The notes: generated by a model from the letters alone, not told the origin. Counted from the stretch's first letter, positions 35,922 to 45,639 are shown. The stretch: 64,000 nucleotides of DNA from Cellulomonas wangsupingiae (GCF_024508275.1 NZ_CP101989.1:1736001-1800000), one strand, 5' to 3'. Program-made: numbers and translations.

Positions 35922-36140
35922 TCAGCCCTCGACGGTCGCCCGCTGCACGCCGCCGGGCAGGTCGACCTCGACGACGTCGCCGGGTCGCAGCTGGCGGCCC
36001 CGGCGCGTCTCGGGCTCGCCGTTGACGGTGACGGCGCCGTCGTCGAGCAGCGCGCGGGCGTGACCGCCGGTCTCGGCGATGCCGCCGAGCTTGAGGAACT
36101 GGCCGAGGCGGATGGGCTCGTCGTCGTGGCTCACGGTCAC
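35922..36140 (-). CDS. S4-domain RNA-binding protein (YbcJ-like)
   Basis: 72 residues, essentially one S4 domain: IRLGQFLKLGGIAETGGHARALL, then VTVNGEPETRRGRQLRPGDVVEV. Small proteins like this bind structured RNA, and E. coli YbcJ is the reference fold; the target is not known. The start is GTG 36140 or GTG 36134. It is divergent from the ArsR gene, with 20 bp between the starts. Confidence 0.85.
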   Translation of the reverse strand: MTVSHDDEPIRLGQFLKLGGIAETGGHARALLDDGAVTVNGEPETRRGRQLRPGDVVEVDLPGGVQRATVEG

Positions 36141-36158
36141 AGTCTCGCAGGTGCTGCT

Positions 36159-36180
36159 TAATGGTTGAGTTATATAACCA
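36159..36180 (+). promoter_or_regulatory. AT-rich palindromic site at the arsR start
   Basis: TGGTT-N9-AACCA spans 36162-36180, with an inner perfect palindrome GTTATATAAC (36169-36178). This AT-rich island stands out in the surrounding very GC-rich DNA. It covers the proposed start codon of the ArsR gene and is the natural candidate for its own operator. Confidence 0.55.
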
Positions 36181-36577
36181 GAGGTGCAAACATGGTGGTG
36201 TGCACCCGATGGACGCCCTGGGCGAACCCGTGCGGCGCCGTCTGGTCGAGCTCATCGGTGCGGGCGAGCGCCCGGCGGGAGAGCTGGCCGCGGCCGCCGG
36301 GGCGGAGTTCGGCATCAGCCAGCCCGCCGTGTCGCGGCACCTGCGGGTGCTGCGCGAGGCCGGGCTCGTCGTGTCACGGCCGAGCGGCAGCGTCCGCCTG
36401 TACGCCGTGCAGCCGGACGCCCTCGACGAGGTCGGGCGCTGGGCGACGTCCGTCGTGCGCACCTGGTCGCCGCGCCTCGACGCGCTCGGGACCGAGGTCG
36501 CCCGCGGCCGCCGGGCCGCCGGCGGACCACCACCACAGGACGCCGCGCCGTCCGCGGACCACCAGGAGGACGCATGA
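36161..36577 (+). CDS. ArsR-family transcriptional regulator
   Basis: 138 residues with a winged helix of the ArsR type that pairs with SRPBCC proteins: [21 protein letters not shown], recognition helix [18 protein letters not shown] and wing [17 protein letters not shown]. No metal-binding CxC is seen, so it is not a classical arsenic sensor. ATG 36161 is chosen because relatives begin MVEL/MVEY and CAGGTG lies 7 nt upstream. GTG 36200 and ATG 36209 are shorter options. An ATG at 36192 with a better RBS is in another frame. The stop overlaps the next gene (ATGA). Confidence 0.85.
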   Translation: MVELYNQRCKHGGVHPMDALGEPVRRRLVELIGAGERPAGELAAAAGAEFGISQPAVSRHLRVLREAGLVVSRPSGSVRLYAVQPDALDEVGRWATSVVRTWSPRLDALGTEVARGRRAAGGPPPQDAAPSADHQEDA

Positions 36578-37079
36578 GCACGCCCGCACCGCACGACGGC
36601 ACGGTGACGATCCGCGAGGACGCGGCCGAGGTCACGTTCCGCCGGGTCTACGCAACGACGCCGGACGACCTGTGGCGGGCGGTCACCGAGCCCGAGCGCG
36701 CGCGTCGCTGGTTGGGCTCCCTCCACGGTGACCTGCAGGCGGGCGGCACCTACGAGCTGCGGATGGGGGAGGACAGGCCCGACGCCGACGACGTCGCGCA
36801 CGGCGAGGTGCTCGTCTGCGACCCGCCGCACGCCCTGGAGCTCACCTGGCGCTTCCCCGGCGAGGAGCAGTCGCACCTGCGCGTGACCGTCGCGGACGAC
36901 CCCGGCGGCGCCGTGCTGACCCTCGTGCACACGGGGCTCGACACGTCCTCGGCACGCGGCTACGGGGGTGGGTGGCACGTGATGCTCGACCGCCTCGACG
37001 ACGACGTCGCGCGCGTCCGGTGCGGTCCTGGGACGAGCTGTACGCGGACCGCGCGGCGCGCTACGCCGCCGCGGGCTGA
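36574..37079 (+). CDS. SRPBCC (AHSA1-like) protein with a C-terminal frameshift
   Basis: The START/Bet v1-like fold is clear for about 145 residues: [51 protein letters not shown] and [11 protein letters not shown]. After a (CG)4 tract at 37008-37015 the frame is lost. In the frame two bases away the expected ending [15 protein letters not shown] continues to a TGA at 37077-37079. Removing one CG unit restores it. As written the frame runs on without stop into hisD. The gene is either mutated by slippage or misread. It is the usual partner of the preceding ArsR regulator; its ligand is unknown. Confidence 0.75.
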
Positions 37080-37121
37080 CCGCGTCCCGGACGGCCCGCC
37101 CGGCCCGCCGCGCGGGCGTCC

Positions 37122-37127
37122 TAGACT
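37122..37127 (+). promoter_or_regulatory. -10 element giving a leaderless hisD transcript
   Basis: TAGACT ends 7 nt before the hisD GTG. The same hexamer and nearly the same spacing are found before hisC and lspA. It supports initiation at 37135 rather than readthrough from the SRPBCC gene. Confidence 0.65.
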
Positions 37128-37134
37128 CGACGTC

Positions 37135-38457
37135 GTGATCTCCCGCACCGACCTGCGCGGTCGCCGCCTGTCCCGCCGTGACCTGCTCGCCGAGCTGCCC
37201 CGGGCTGAGCTCGACGTCGAGCACGCGGCGGCCACCGTCGCCCCGATCCTGGAGGCGGTGCGCACGCGGGGGGCGGACGCGCTGCGCGAGCTCGCGGAGC
37301 GGTTCGACGGCGTGCGTCCCGTGCACCTGCGGGTGCCGGCGGACGTGCTCGCGCGGGCCACGGACGCGCTCGACCCGCAGGTGCGGGCCGCGCTCGAGGA
37401 GACGATCCGCCGGGTCCGTCAGGTCCACGCGGCGCAGCGCCCGGCGGACCTCACCGTCGACCTCGGCCCGGGTGCCCAGGTCCGCCAGCGGTGGCTCCCC
37501 GTCCGGCGCGTGGGCCTGTACGTGCCCGGCGGCCTGGCGGTGTACCCGTCGTCGGTCGTCATGAACGTCGTCGCCGCGCAGGAGGCGGGTGTCGCGTCGC
37601 TCGCCGTCGTGTCCCCGCCGCAGAAGAACCACGATGGGCTGCCCGACCCGGTCGTGCTGGCCACGTGCGCCCTGCTGGGCGTCGACGAGGTGTACGCCGC
37701 CGGCGGCGCGCAGGGCATCGCCATGCTCGCGTACGGCGCGGACGGCAGCGACGACGTGGACGGCGAGACGCTGTGCGAGCCGGTCGACGTCATCACCGGG
37801 CCCGGCAACGTCTACGTGGCGGCCGCCAAGCGCCTGGTGCGCGGGATCGTCGGCATCGACGCCGAGGCGGGGCCGACCGAGATCGCGATCCTCGCGGACG
37901 CGACGGCGGACCCCGTGCACGTCGCGGCCGACCTCATCTCGCAGGCGGAGCACGACCCGCTCGCGGCGGCCGTGCTCGTCACGCCGTCGGTCGAGCTCGC
38001 CGGTGCCGTGGAGGCCAAGCTCGCCGACCGCGCGGAGAGCACCGCCAACCGCGACCGCGTGGCCGCCGCGCTGCGTGGCTCGCAGTCCGCGATCGTCCTG
38101 GTGGACGACCTCGAGGCGGGCCTGGACGTGGTCAACGCGTACGGCGCCGAGCACCTGGAGATCCAGACGGTGGACGCCGCCGCGTGGGCGGACCGCGTCA
38201 CGAGCGCCGGTGCGATCTTCGTCGGGCCCTGGTCGCCGGTGTCGCTGGGCGACTACATGGCGGGGTCGAACCACGTCCTGCCCACCGGGGGGTGCGCGCA
38301 CTTCGCGAGCGGCCTGGGCGTGCACTCGTTCCTGCGGGCCGTGCAGGTCGTCGAGTACGACGCCGACGCGCTCGCGGCCGTCGCGGACCGGGTGGTGGCG
38401 CTGGCCGACGCCGAGGGTCTGCCGGCGCACGGCGAGGCCGTCCGCGCCCGGTTCTGA
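37135..38457 (+). CDS. hisD: Histidinol dehydrogenase HisD
   Basis: 440 residues. It oxidises L-histidinol to L-histidine in two NAD-dependent steps, the last of the pathway. Zinc ligands are in [10 protein letters not shown] (Gln, His) and [15 protein letters not shown] (Asp, His); the nucleotide region [15 protein letters not shown] and [17 protein letters not shown] are conserved. GTG 37135 is the family start (VISRTDLRG). It is the first gene of the his genes here, separated from hisC by the antisense recQ gene. Its frame is open upstream into the SRPBCC gene because of the latter's frameshift. Confidence 0.95.
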   Translation: MISRTDLRGRRLSRRDLLAELPRAELDVEHAAATVAPILEAVRTRGADALRELAERFDGVRPVHLRVPADVLARATDALDPQVRAALEETIRRVRQVHAAQRPADLTVDLGPGAQVRQRWLPVRRVGLYVPGGLAVYPSSVVMNVVAAQEAGVASLAVVSPPQKNHDGLPDPVVLATCALLGVDEVYAAGGAQGIAMLAYGADGSDDVDGETLCEPVDVITGPGNVYVAAAKRLVRGIVGIDAEAGPTEIAILADATADPVHVAADLISQAEHDPLAAAVLVTPSVELAGAVEAKLADRAESTANRDRVAAALRGSQSAIVLVDDLEAGLDVVNAYGAEHLEIQTVDAAAWADRVTSAGAIFVGPWSPVSLGDYMAGSNHVLPTGGCAHFASGLGVHSFLRAVQVVEYDADALAAVADRVVALADAEGLPAHGEAVRARF

Positions 38458-38472
38458 GCGCGGCCGACCGGC

Positions 38473-40632
38473 TCAGCCGACGCCGAGGACGAAGGGCAGC
38501 ACCTCGGTGGCGCCCGCGCGTCGCAGCAGGCGCCCGGCGACCGTGAGCGTCCAGCCGGTGTCCGTGCGGTCGTCGACGAGCAGGACCCGTCGCCCCGCGA
38601 CGCCGGCCTCGACGTCGGGCGGCAGCTCGAGGTGGCGCAGCACGTCGGCGAGGCGCTGCGCCGAGTTCACGTCGTGCCGCGACGGCGTGCCCGTCGGCAG
38701 CAACGCGCCCAGCACCGGCACACCGAGCAGTCGTGCGGTGCCCGCGGCCAGGTGCTCGACGAGGGCGGCACGGCTCTCGGACGCGATCGCCACGACCAGG
38801 TCGACCTGCGGCTGCCACGCCTCGAGCACCGTCCGCACGGGCGGCCGCAGGTTCACGGGCAGCTCGCCGGGCACCTGCTCGCGCAGGGCCTCGCGCAGCG
38901 GTCCGCCCCAGCCCAGGGCGTCGAGCCGGCCGACGGCGCGTCCCTCGGCGACCTGCTCGTCGGCCGCGATGCGGCCCTTGAGGTCGAGCCCGAGGGACCC
39001 GAGCCCGCTCGGCCACTGCCGGCGCGCGGTCACCGGCTCGCCCGGGACGGCCAGCAGCTCGCGGGCGTGGTCGACCGCCGTGGCGTCCGGCACCGCGCCG
39101 ACGCTCGTGCCCGTGCACCGGTCGCACCGGCCGCAGCGCCACCCGTCCGGCAGGTCCGGGTCGTCGAGCGCGGCGCGCAGGAACGCCATGCGGCAGCCGT
39201 CGGTGGCCTGGTAGTCCAGCATGGTCTGCTGCTCGGCCCGTCGTGCGGCCGTGACGCGGGCGTACCGCTCGCCGTCGTAGGTCCACGGCCGGCCCGTCGA
39301 CTCCCACCCGCCGCGCACGCGCCGCACGGCGCCGTCCACGTCGAGCACCTTGAGCATCCCCTCGAGGCGGCTGCGGCGCAGGCTGACGAACGTCTCGAGC
39401 GCGGCGGTCGACAGGGTGCCCTGGGAGTCCAGGGCGGCCAGGGTCGCGCGCACCTGGTCCTCCGGGGGGAACGCGGTGGAGGCGAACCACTCCCAGATGG
39501 CCTGGTCGTCGTGCCCCGGGAGCAGGACGACGTCGGCGCGTGCCGTCGCACGCCCGGCGCGCCCCACCTGCTGGTAGTACGCGATCGGCGACGACGGCGC
39601 GCCCACGTGCACGACGAACCCGAGGTCCGGCTTGTCGTACCCCATGCCCAGCGCGGACGTGGCGACCAGCGCCTTGACGCGGTTGGCGAGCAGGTCCGCC
39701 TCGGCCTGCTCGCGCTCGGTCGGGTCGGTCTGGCCGGTGTACGCCCGCACGTCGAGCCCCGCGGCGCGCAGGTGCTCGGTCACCTGGTCCACGGCGGCGA
39801 TCGTCAGGCAGTACACGATGCCCGAGCCCTGGAGCGTGGGGAGCGTCGCGGCGAGCCAGGCCAGCCGCGTCGCGACGTCCGGCAACGCCGTGACCTGCAG
39901 TCGCAGGCTGGGGCGGTCGAGCGTGCCGCGCAGCACGAGCGTGCCGTCGCCCGGCGCGGCGCCCGCGTCCGTCACGGCGAGCTGCTCCGCCACGTCCGCC
40001 GTCACGCGCGCGTTGGCGGTGGCGGTGGTCGCCAGCACCGGGACGCCCGCCGGCAGGTCGGCCAGGAGCGTGCCGATCCGCCGGTAGTCGGGCCGGAAGT
40101 CGTGGCCCCAGTCGGAGACGCAGTGCGCCTCGTCGATCACGACGAGCCCCGCGTCGGCGGCGAGCCGCGGCAGCACCTCGTCCCGGAACCCCGGGTTGTT
40201 GAGGCGCTCGGGCGACACCAGCAGGACGTCCACCTCACCCGCGGCGATGCGGGCGTGCACGTCCTGCCAGTCCTGCTGGTTGGCCGAGTTGAGGGTCTCC
40301 GCGGCGATGCCGGCGCGCCGCGCGGCGTCCACCTGGTTGCGCATGAGGGCGAGCAGCGGCGAGACGATGATCGTCGCGCCGCGCGGCGGCCCCGCGGCGC
40401 CCCGCCGCAGCAGCGCGGTCGCGACGAAGTACACGGCCGACTTGCCCCAGCCCGTGCGCTGGACGACGAGGACCCGCCGACGGTCCGCGACCAGGGCCTC
40501 GACGGCCTGCCACTGGTCGTCGTGCAGGCGGGCGTCGTCACGGCCGACGAGCGCGCGCAGCACCTCCTCCGCCTGCGCGCGCAACGCCGCCCGGTCGACG
40601 GCGGACGGGGCTGCTGCGGTGTGCGGAGGCAT
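38473..40632 (-). CDS. RecQ-type DNA helicase with C-terminal phosphoribosyltransferase-like domain
   Basis: 719 residues. SF2 helicase core: Walker A QRTGWGKS (58-65), [42 protein letters not shown], and motif [13 protein letters not shown] Cys cluster (C..., WRCGRCDRC) matches the RecQ zinc site. The last 140 residues form a PRTase-like fold, with [17 protein letters not shown] and the PRPP-loop-like [15 protein letters not shown]. An HRDC domain is missing. ATG 40632 is used because TACGCT lies exactly 7 nt upstream; GTG 40662 adds 10 residues. It interrupts the his gene series on the opposite strand. Confidence 0.9.
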   Translation of the reverse strand: MPPHTAAAPSAVDRAALRAQAEEVLRALVGRDDARLHDDQWQAVEALVADRRRVLVVQRTGWGKSAVYFVATALLRRGAAGPPRGATIIVSPLLALMRNQVDAARRAGIAAETLNSANQQDWQDVHARIAAGEVDVLLVSPERLNNPGFRDEVLPRLAADAGLVVIDEAHCVSDWGHDFRPDYRRIGTLLADLPAGVPVLATTATANARVTADVAEQLAVTDAGAAPGDGTLVLRGTLDRPSLRLQVTALPDVATRLAWLAATLPTLQGSGIVYCLTIAAVDQVTEHLRAAGLDVRAYTGQTDPTEREQAEADLLANRVKALVATSALGMGYDKPDLGFVVHVGAPSSPIAYYQQVGRAGRATARADVVLLPGHDDQAIWEWFASTAFPPEDQVRATLAALDSQGTLSTAALETFVSLRRSRLEGMLKVLDVDGAVRRVRGGWESTGRPWTYDGERYARVTAARRAEQQTMLDYQATDGCRMAFLRAALDDPDLPDGWRCGRCDRCTGTSVGAVPDATAVDHARELLAVPGEPVTARRQWPSGLGSLGLDLKGRIAADEQVAEGRAVGRLDALGWGGPLREALREQVPGELPVNLRPPVRTVLEAWQPQVDLVVAIASESRAALVEHLAAGTARLLGVPVLGALLPTGTPSRHDVNSAQRLADVLRHLELPPDVEAGVAGRRVLLVDDRTDTGWTLTVAGRLLRRAGATEVLPFVLGVG

Positions 40633-40639
40633 GTCCGGC

Positions 40640-40645
40640 AGCGTA
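40640..40645 (-). promoter_or_regulatory. -10 element giving a leaderless recQ transcript
   Basis: On the minus strand TACGCT is followed by 7 nt and then ATG, with no RBS. The geometry equals that of the plus-strand leaderless promoters. Confidence 0.5.
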
Positions 40646-40709
40646 CGTCGGGCGGCCGACACGGGTGCGCCGGGCGCCCGGTGGCGGCCGGCCGGTGCGT
40701 CGCGGAACC

Positions 40710-40715
40710 TAGACT
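40710..40715 (+). promoter_or_regulatory. -10 element giving a leaderless hisC transcript
   Basis: TAGACT ends 6 nt before the hisC GTG. No RBS lies between. It is the start of the hisC-hisB-(unknown) unit. Confidence 0.65.
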
Positions 40716-40721
40716 CGGGAC

Positions 40722-41843
40722 GTGACCGCCGCCCCCGACCTGTCGCCCGGCACGCTGCCGCTGCGCCCCGAGCTCGTCGGCATCGAGCCCTACGGTGCCC
40801 CGCAGCTGGACGTCCCGGTGCTGCTCAACGTCAACGAGAACCCGTACCCGCCGTCCGAGCAGGTCGTCGCCGACGTGGCGGCGGCCGTCGCCGACGCCAC
40901 GCGAGGGCTCAACCGGTACCCGGACCGCGACTTCGCCGCCCTGCGTGCCGACCTCGCCGCGTACCTCGAGGTCGAGTCCGGCGTGCACCGCGCGCCCGAG
41001 CAGATGTGGGCCGCGAACGGCTCGAACGAGATCATGCTGCACGTGATGCAGGCGTTCGGCGGCCCCGGCCGCACGGCGCTGTCGTTCGCGCCCACCTACT
41101 CGATGTACCCCGAGTACGCGCGCGGCACGTCGACCGCGTGGGTCACCGGCCGTCGTGCCGAGGACTTCACGCTGGACCCCGAGCACGCGCGCGCGACGAT
41201 CGCGCAGCACGCGCCCAGCGTCGTCCTGCTGGCCAGCCCCAACAACCCGACCGGCACCGCCCTGCCCGCGGACACCGTGCGGGCGGTCCTCGACGCCGCC
41301 GCGCGCGTGCCCGGCGGGTGCGTCGTGGTGGTCGACGAGGCGTACGGCGAGTTCCGCCGCACGGGGACGCCGTCGGCGCTCGAGCTCCTCGACGCCGCTC
41401 CCCACCTGGCCGTGAGCCGCACCATGTCCAAGGCCTTCGGCCTGGCCGGCGCCCGCGTCGGGTACCTGTCGGCCTCGCGCGAGCTCGTGGACGCGCTGCG
41501 CGTGGTGCGGCTGCCGTACCACCTGTCGGCCGTGACCCAGGCCGTCGCCCGCGCCGCGCTGCGCCACGCCCCGGAGCTGATGGCGCAGGTCGGGTCGCTG
41601 CGCGCCGAGCGCGACGCGCTCGTCGTGTGGCTGCGCGAGCACGGCTTCGAGGCCGCCGACTCGGACGCGAACTTCGTGCTGTTCGGCAGGTTCGACGACC
41701 GCGAGACGGTCTGGCAGGGTCTGCTCGACCGCGGTGTGCTCGTGCGTGTCACGGGCCCCGAGGGATGGCTCCGGGTGTCGGTCGGCACCCCGGGGGAGAC
41801 GGCGGCGTTCAAGGACGCCCTGGTGGAGGTGGCGGGACGATGA
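40722..41843 (+). CDS. hisC: Histidinol-phosphate aminotransferase HisC
   Basis: 373 residues, fold type I PLP enzyme that converts imidazole-acetol phosphate to histidinol phosphate using glutamate. It has [12 protein letters not shown] near the start, [38 protein letters not shown], and the PLP lysine in [17 protein letters not shown]. The C-terminal Arg is in [12 protein letters not shown]. The GTG start follows a leaderless promoter. The end overlaps hisB (ATGA). Confidence 0.96.
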   Translation: MTAAPDLSPGTLPLRPELVGIEPYGAPQLDVPVLLNVNENPYPPSEQVVADVAAAVADATRGLNRYPDRDFAALRADLAAYLEVESGVHRAPEQMWAANGSNEIMLHVMQAFGGPGRTALSFAPTYSMYPEYARGTSTAWVTGRRAEDFTLDPEHARATIAQHAPSVVLLASPNNPTGTALPADTVRAVLDAAARVPGGCVVVVDEAYGEFRRTGTPSALELLDAAPHLAVSRTMSKAFGLAGARVGYLSASRELVDALRVVRLPYHLSAVTQAVARAALRHAPELMAQVGSLRAERDALVVWLREHGFEAADSDANFVLFGRFDDRETVWQGLLDRGVLVRVTGPEGWLRVSVGTPGETAAFKDALVEVAGR

Positions 41844-42451
41844 CTGAGGCACGCCGACGCACGGCGCGCATCGAGCGCAGCACGAGCGAGTCCAGCGTGC
41901 TGGTCGAGCTCGACCTCGACGGCACCGGACGCACGCAGATCGACACGGGCGTGCCGTTCTACGACCACATGCTCACGGCCCTCGGCAAGCACTCGCTGAT
42001 CGACCTCACGGTGCAGGCGAAGGGCGACACCCACATCGACGCGCACCACACGGTCGAGGACACCGCGATCGTGCTGGGCCAGGCGCTGCGCGAGGCGCTG
42101 GGCGACAAGCGCGGGATCTCCCGCTACGGCGACGCGACGGTGCCGCTCGACGAGGCGCTCGCCCAGGCGGTGGTCGACGTCTCGGGTCGCCCGTACCTCG
42201 TGCACACCGGCGAGCCGGCCGGGCAGGAGTACCACCTCATCGGCGGCCACTTCACGGGGTCGCTGACCTCGCACGTGCTGGAGTCGATCGCGCACCACGC
42301 CGCGTTCACCGTGCACGTCCGCGTGCTCGCGGGGCGCGACCCGCACCACATCGTGGAGGCGCAGTTCAAGGCGCTCGCCCGCGCGCTGCGCGCGGCGGTC
42401 GCTCTCGACCCGCGCGTCGACGGCATCCCCTCGACGAAGGGCGCGCTGTGA
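41840..42451 (+). CDS. hisB: Imidazoleglycerol-phosphate dehydratase HisB
   Basis: 203 residues, monofunctional dehydratase (no phosphatase domain). It removes water from imidazole glycerol phosphate. Metal-binding histidines lie in [43 protein letters not shown] and [17 protein letters not shown]. Length and motifs are typical. ATG overlaps hisC and the stop overlaps the next gene by GTGA, so the three are coupled. Confidence 0.96.
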   Translation: MTEARRRTARIERSTSESSVLVELDLDGTGRTQIDTGVPFYDHMLTALGKHSLIDLTVQAKGDTHIDAHHTVEDTAIVLGQALREALGDKRGISRYGDATVPLDEALAQAVVDVSGRPYLVHTGEPAGQEYHLIGGHFTGSLTSHVLESIAHHAAFTVHVRVLAGRDPHHIVEAQFKALARALRAAVALDPRVDGIPSTKGAL

Positions 42452-42924
42452 GCGGGGACGACCTCGGCGACGTCCAGGTCCCGGACGACCTCTCCGGCCT
42501 GACCGCGGCGCAGTCGCCGACGGTCGCCGTCGTCGTCACGCAGGTGGCCGTCGCCGACGCGCTCGCAGCGGCGTGCTCGCTCGCCGGTGTCGACGTGGAC
42601 GCCGTCCCGTCGCCGGTCGGGGCGCTGGCGGTGCTCCGCGACCCGGCGGCCGGCCTGCCGGCCGCAGGCGCGGTCTCGCGCCTGCTGCGCCAGGCGCCGG
42701 TCGTGCTGCTCGAGCGCCGTGACGGCAAGATCACGGCGTCGCAGTGGGTGGGCGGCGAGCACCAGAAGGACCTGCCCGCCGGCCTGGTGCTCTCGGGGGC
42801 GCCTCCCGTGCTCGAGGACCTGCTGCTCGGGGAGCTGCCCGTCGGCGAGGTGGAGGGCGTGGTGTCGTCGGTCGGGCTGTCGCGCTGGAAGGCCATGCGC
42901 ATGCTGGCGGCCCACCGCCGCTGA
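42448..42924 (+). CDS. Conserved protein of unknown function in the his operon
   Basis: 158 residues, not assigned to a named family. An alpha/beta pattern is suggested: [21 protein letters not shown], then [36 protein letters not shown] and [16 protein letters not shown]. No membrane segment, catalytic motif or metal site is evident. It is translationally coupled to hisB (GTGA overlap) and ends 72 bp before hisH. I recall similar small genes between hisB and hisH in other Micrococcales, so a minor role in the pathway or its regulation is possible, but nothing in the sequence says which. Confidence 0.8.
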   Translation: MSGDDLGDVQVPDDLSGLTAAQSPTVAVVVTQVAVADALAAACSLAGVDVDAVPSPVGALAVLRDPAAGLPAAGAVSRLLRQAPVVLLERRDGKITASQWVGGEHQKDLPAGLVLSGAPPVLEDLLLGELPVGEVEGVVSSVGLSRWKAMRMLAAHRR

Positions 42925-42983
42925 GCCGTCGGGGGCGGCGGTCCGTCCGCCGGACGCGGGGCGGACCGTCCAGGTCCCGCGGG

Positions 42984-42989
42984 TACCCT
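42984..42989 (+). promoter_or_regulatory. -10 element giving a leaderless hisH transcript
   Basis: TACCCT ends 7 nt before the hisH GTG in the 72-bp gap. No RBS is present. hisH and priA may be transcribed separately from hisC-hisB. Confidence 0.55.
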
Positions 42990-42996
42990 GTCCGGC

Positions 42997-43644
42997 GTGT
43001 CTCCTCGTGTTGTCGTCCTCGACTACGGCTTCGGCAACGTGCGCTCCGCGGTGCGTGCGCTCGCCCGGGTCGGTGCCGACGTCGAGCTGACCGCTGACAA
43101 GCAGGCGGCCCTCGACGCCGACGGACTGGTGGTCCCCGGTGTCGGCGCGTTCGCCGCCTGCATGGCCGGCCTGCGGGCCGTGGGCGGCGCCCAGATCGTC
43201 GACCGCCGCCTGGCGGGCGGGCGTCCCGTGCTGGGCATCTGCGTCGGTATGCAGGTGATGTTCGCCGAGGGGGTCGAGCACGGGGTGCGGACCGACGGTC
43301 TCGGGCAGTGGCCCGGCGTCGTCGACCGGCTCGAAGCCGACGTCGTGCCCCACATGGGCTGGGCGGAGGTCGAGCCGCCGCAGGGATCGGTCCTGCTCGA
43401 CGGCCTGGCGGGTGAGCGCTTCTACTTCGTGCACTCCTACGCCGCGCGGACCTTCCCGCTGAGCGACGCGCCGGCGGCGGGGGAGCACCCGCTGCCCGCG
43501 CCGCTCGTGACCTGGGCGGACCACGGGGGCCGCTTCGTCGCCGCGGTCGAGAACGGCCCGCTGGCGGCCACCCAGTTCCACCCCGAGAAGTCCGGCGACG
43601 CCGGCGCGCAGCTGCTGTCCCAGTGGGTCGGCTCGCTGCGCTGA
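42997..43644 (+). CDS. hisH: Imidazole glycerol phosphate synthase glutaminase subunit HisH
   Basis: 215 residues, class I glutamine amidotransferase. It releases ammonia from glutamine for HisF. The nucleophile Cys is in LGICVGMQVMF; the His-Glu pair is in ATQFHPEKSGD. LDYGFGNVRSAV starts the protein, and HMGWAEVEPP is the interface region. HisF itself is not in this window. The stop is followed after 57 bp by priA; AGCACCG/CGGTGCT (43644-43650/43674-43680) could form a hairpin in that gap. Confidence 0.95.
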   Translation: MSPRVVVLDYGFGNVRSAVRALARVGADVELTADKQAALDADGLVVPGVGAFAACMAGLRAVGGAQIVDRRLAGGRPVLGICVGMQVMFAEGVEHGVRTDGLGQWPGVVDRLEADVVPHMGWAEVEPPQGSVLLDGLAGERFYFVHSYAARTFPLSDAPAAGEHPLPAPLVTWADHGGRFVAAVENGPLAATQFHPEKSGDAGAQLLSQWVGSLR

Positions 43645-43701
43645 GCACCGCACGGCGCCGCCCCGTCCGGGGCCGGTGCTGCACACATCCGGAGAGGACC
43701 C

Positions 43702-44454
43702 ATGACTCCCACGCGTGAGCCCAGGCTCGAGCTGCTGCCCGCCGTCGACGTCGCCCACGGTCAGGCCGTCCGGCTCGTCCAGGGCGAGGCGGGCTCCGAG
43801 ACCGCGTACGGGGACCCGCTCGCCGCGGCGCTCGACTGGTACGCCGGCGGCGCCGAGTGGATCCACCTCGTGGACCTCGACGCCGCGTTCGGGCGCGGGA
43901 CGAACGCCCTGCTGCTCGGCAAGGTCGCCGCCGACCTGGCCGGCAAGGGCGTCAAGGTCGAGCTCTCCGGGGGCATCCGGGACGACGAGTCGCTCGAGCG
44001 GGCCCTCGCGACGGGCGCCGCCCGCGTCAACCTCGGCACCGCCGCGCTGGAGGACCCGGAGTGGACGGCGCGCGTCATCGCGTCGCACGGGGAGCAGATC
44101 GCCGTCGGCCTCGACGTGCGCGGCACGACGCTCGCGGCCCGTGGGTGGACCCAGGAGGGCGGCGACCTCTGGGAGGTCCTCGCGCGTCTCGACGACGCCG
44201 GCTGCTCGCGCTACGTCGTCACCGACGTCACCAAGGACGGCACGCTGCGCGGGCCCAACCTCGAGCTGCTGCGCGAGGTCTGCGCCCGCACGTCCGCGCC
44301 GGTGGTCGCCTCCGGCGGCATCTCGAGCCTCGAGGACGTCCGTGCGCTGCGCACGCTCGTGCCCGTCGGCGTCGAGGGCGCGATCGTCGGCAAGGCGCTG
44401 TACGCGGGGGCGTTCACGCTGCCGCAGGCCCTGGACGTCGCCGGGCGCCCGTGA
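43702..44454 (+). CDS. priA: Bifunctional HisA/TrpF isomerase PriA
   Basis: 250 residues, (beta/alpha)8 barrel. In actinobacteria PriA isomerises both ProFAR (histidine) and phosphoribosyl anthranilate (tryptophan). The general acid/base aspartates are in [15 protein letters not shown] and [15 protein letters not shown]; phosphate binding is in [11 protein letters not shown] and [13 protein letters not shown]. Dual function is inferred from the clade; plain HisA activity alone is possible if a separate trpF exists. GAGAGGA at 7 nt is the RBS. The end overlaps the SseB-like gene (GTGA). Confidence 0.94.
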   Translation: MTPTREPRLELLPAVDVAHGQAVRLVQGEAGSETAYGDPLAAALDWYAGGAEWIHLVDLDAAFGRGTNALLLGKVAADLAGKGVKVELSGGIRDDESLERALATGAARVNLGTAALEDPEWTARVIASHGEQIAVGLDVRGTTLAARGWTQEGGDLWEVLARLDDAGCSRYVVTDVTKDGTLRGPNLELLREVCARTSAPVVASGGISSLEDVRALRTLVPVGVEGAIVGKALYAGAFTLPQALDVAGRP

Positions 44455-45179
44455 GCGGCCGCGAGCTGCCGCCGTCGTCGCCGTTCGCGGGCGACGACGG
44501 GTCGGCCGACCCGGTCCTGGCCGACACGCTCGCCCGCTACGCGGTCGGCGACGGCTCGCTCGCGGACGTCGTCGCCGCTCTCGCACCCACGCGCGTCCTG
44601 GTGCCGGTGCTCGCCGAGCTCGAGGTCGCGGACGTGGTGGAGCACGACGGGCACGCGCACACCGTGGACAAGGAGGCGTCCGCCGGAGTCGTCGCCCTGC
44701 GCGCGCCGGACGGCCGCACGGCCCTGCCCGTGTTCACGGGCGTCGAGGCGATGGCGCGGTGGCGCGACGACGCCCGGCCCGTGCCGACCGCGGTGCCGCG
44801 TGCGGCCCTGTCGGCGGTCGCCGAGGGCTGGGAGGTGCTCGTGCTGGACGCGGCCGGCCCGGTGACCGTGGCGTTGCCGCGCACCGCCGTCTACGCGCTC
44901 GCGCAAGGGCTGGCGTGGGAGCCTGCGGTGCACGACGGTCGCGTCGCCGACGACGTGCGCGCCGCCGTGCGCGCGGCGGTGGCCGACGTGCGCCTGGTCG
45001 TGCGCGCCGACGCGGTCCCCGGGACGCGTGCCGAGGTCGCCGTCGAGCTCGGGCTGCCCCCCGGTCTCGACCGTGCGGCCCTCGACCGCGTGCTCGGTCA
45101 GGTCAACGCGGCACTCGCCCAGGACCCTGTGGTGACCGCGCGCGTGGACTCCCTCGAGCTGCGGCTGCGCGCGGCCTGA
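44451..45179 (+). CDS. SseB family protein
   Basis: 242 residues with the SseB N-terminal domain: [30 protein letters not shown] start, then [26 protein letters not shown] and [16 protein letters not shown]. The C-terminal half (about 150-242) resembles a second, diverged enhancer-like domain ([21 protein letters not shown]). SseB is named from enterobacteria, but actinobacterial members have no secretion role and no known function. Its position next to priA, coupled by GTGA, is conserved in Micrococcales as far as I recall. It converges on the GerW-like gene with 2 bp between stops. Confidence 0.85.
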   Translation: MSGRELPPSSPFAGDDGSADPVLADTLARYAVGDGSLADVVAALAPTRVLVPVLAELEVADVVEHDGHAHTVDKEASAGVVALRAPDGRTALPVFTGVEAMARWRDDARPVPTAVPRAALSAVAEGWEVLVLDAAGPVTVALPRTAVYALAQGLAWEPAVHDGRVADDVRAAVRAAVADVRLVVRADAVPGTRAEVAVELGLPPGLDRAALDRVLGQVNAALAQDPVVTARVDSLELRLRAA

Positions 45180-45181
45180 GC

Positions 45182-45604
45182 TCAGCGCCGGCGGACGGCC
45201 CAGGCCAGGGCCCACGCGCTGGCGACGACGGCCACCGCGAGCTGGCCGCCGAGGATCACCCGGTTGACGTCGAGCGTGGGCTGCCAGTGCGCCCCGGAAC
45301 CGTCGACCACGAACACGCCGATCGGCTTGACGTGCGCCGCGAACCCGCCGCCACCGCCGTCGCCCGTGCCGTGGGCCGCGTGCCACGCCGTGCGCGAGCC
45401 GGGCTCCGCACCGCCCTCGTGCTCGCCCGGGGAGACGTCGCCGCCCCCGCTGCCCGCACCCGAGCCGGTCATCCCGGTCACGCGCGCGACCGGCACCACG
45501 AGGCATCCGTCGCGCTCGTACGCCTCACCGAAGACCCGGCGGACGGTGAACGTGTCCTCGGCTGCCCGGGTCAGCCCTGCGGGGTCGAAGCTGCGCTCTG
45601 CCAT
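45182..45604 (-). CDS. GerW (YtfJ) family protein
   Basis: 140 residues matching the GerW/YtfJ sporulation-protein family: VRRVFGEAYERDGCLVVPVARV, a Gly/Ser/His-rich insert, GGGGGFAAHVKPIGVFVV and a hydrophobic C-terminal helix (about 118-136) followed by RRR. In Bacillus relatives are needed for spore germination. The organism implied here does not form endospores, so the role must differ. GAGGGGA lies 8 nt before the ATG. It is the last gene of a minus-strand group with a protease lipoprotein and a coiled-coil protein. Confidence 0.85.
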   Translation of the reverse strand: MAERSFDPAGLTRAAEDTFTVRRVFGEAYERDGCLVVPVARVTGMTGSGAGSGGGDVSPGEHEGGAEPGSRTAWHAAHGTGDGGGGGFAAHVKPIGVFVVDGSGAHWQPTLDVNRVILGGQLAVAVVASAWALAWAVRRR

Positions 45605-45639
45605 GTCGTGTCCCCTCGTGGTGGTGACGCGCCCGGCCG

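Noticed and set aside
32299..38430. A 2043-codon open frame antisense to dnaE and hisD (and similar frames over 1300 codons antisense to murE-murD and to the nuclease gene)
   Set aside because: In DNA of about 74 % G+C, frames opposite strongly biased genes stay open by chance. The predicted products are low-complexity (Arg, Val, His, Asp) and share no domain; the sense genes are certain.
36574..38457. SRPBCC-HisD fusion protein
   Set aside because: The open frame arises from a frameshift at a (CG)4 tract. HisD has its own GTG with a leaderless promoter 7 nt upstream, and the SRPBCC C-terminus is found in the other frame.
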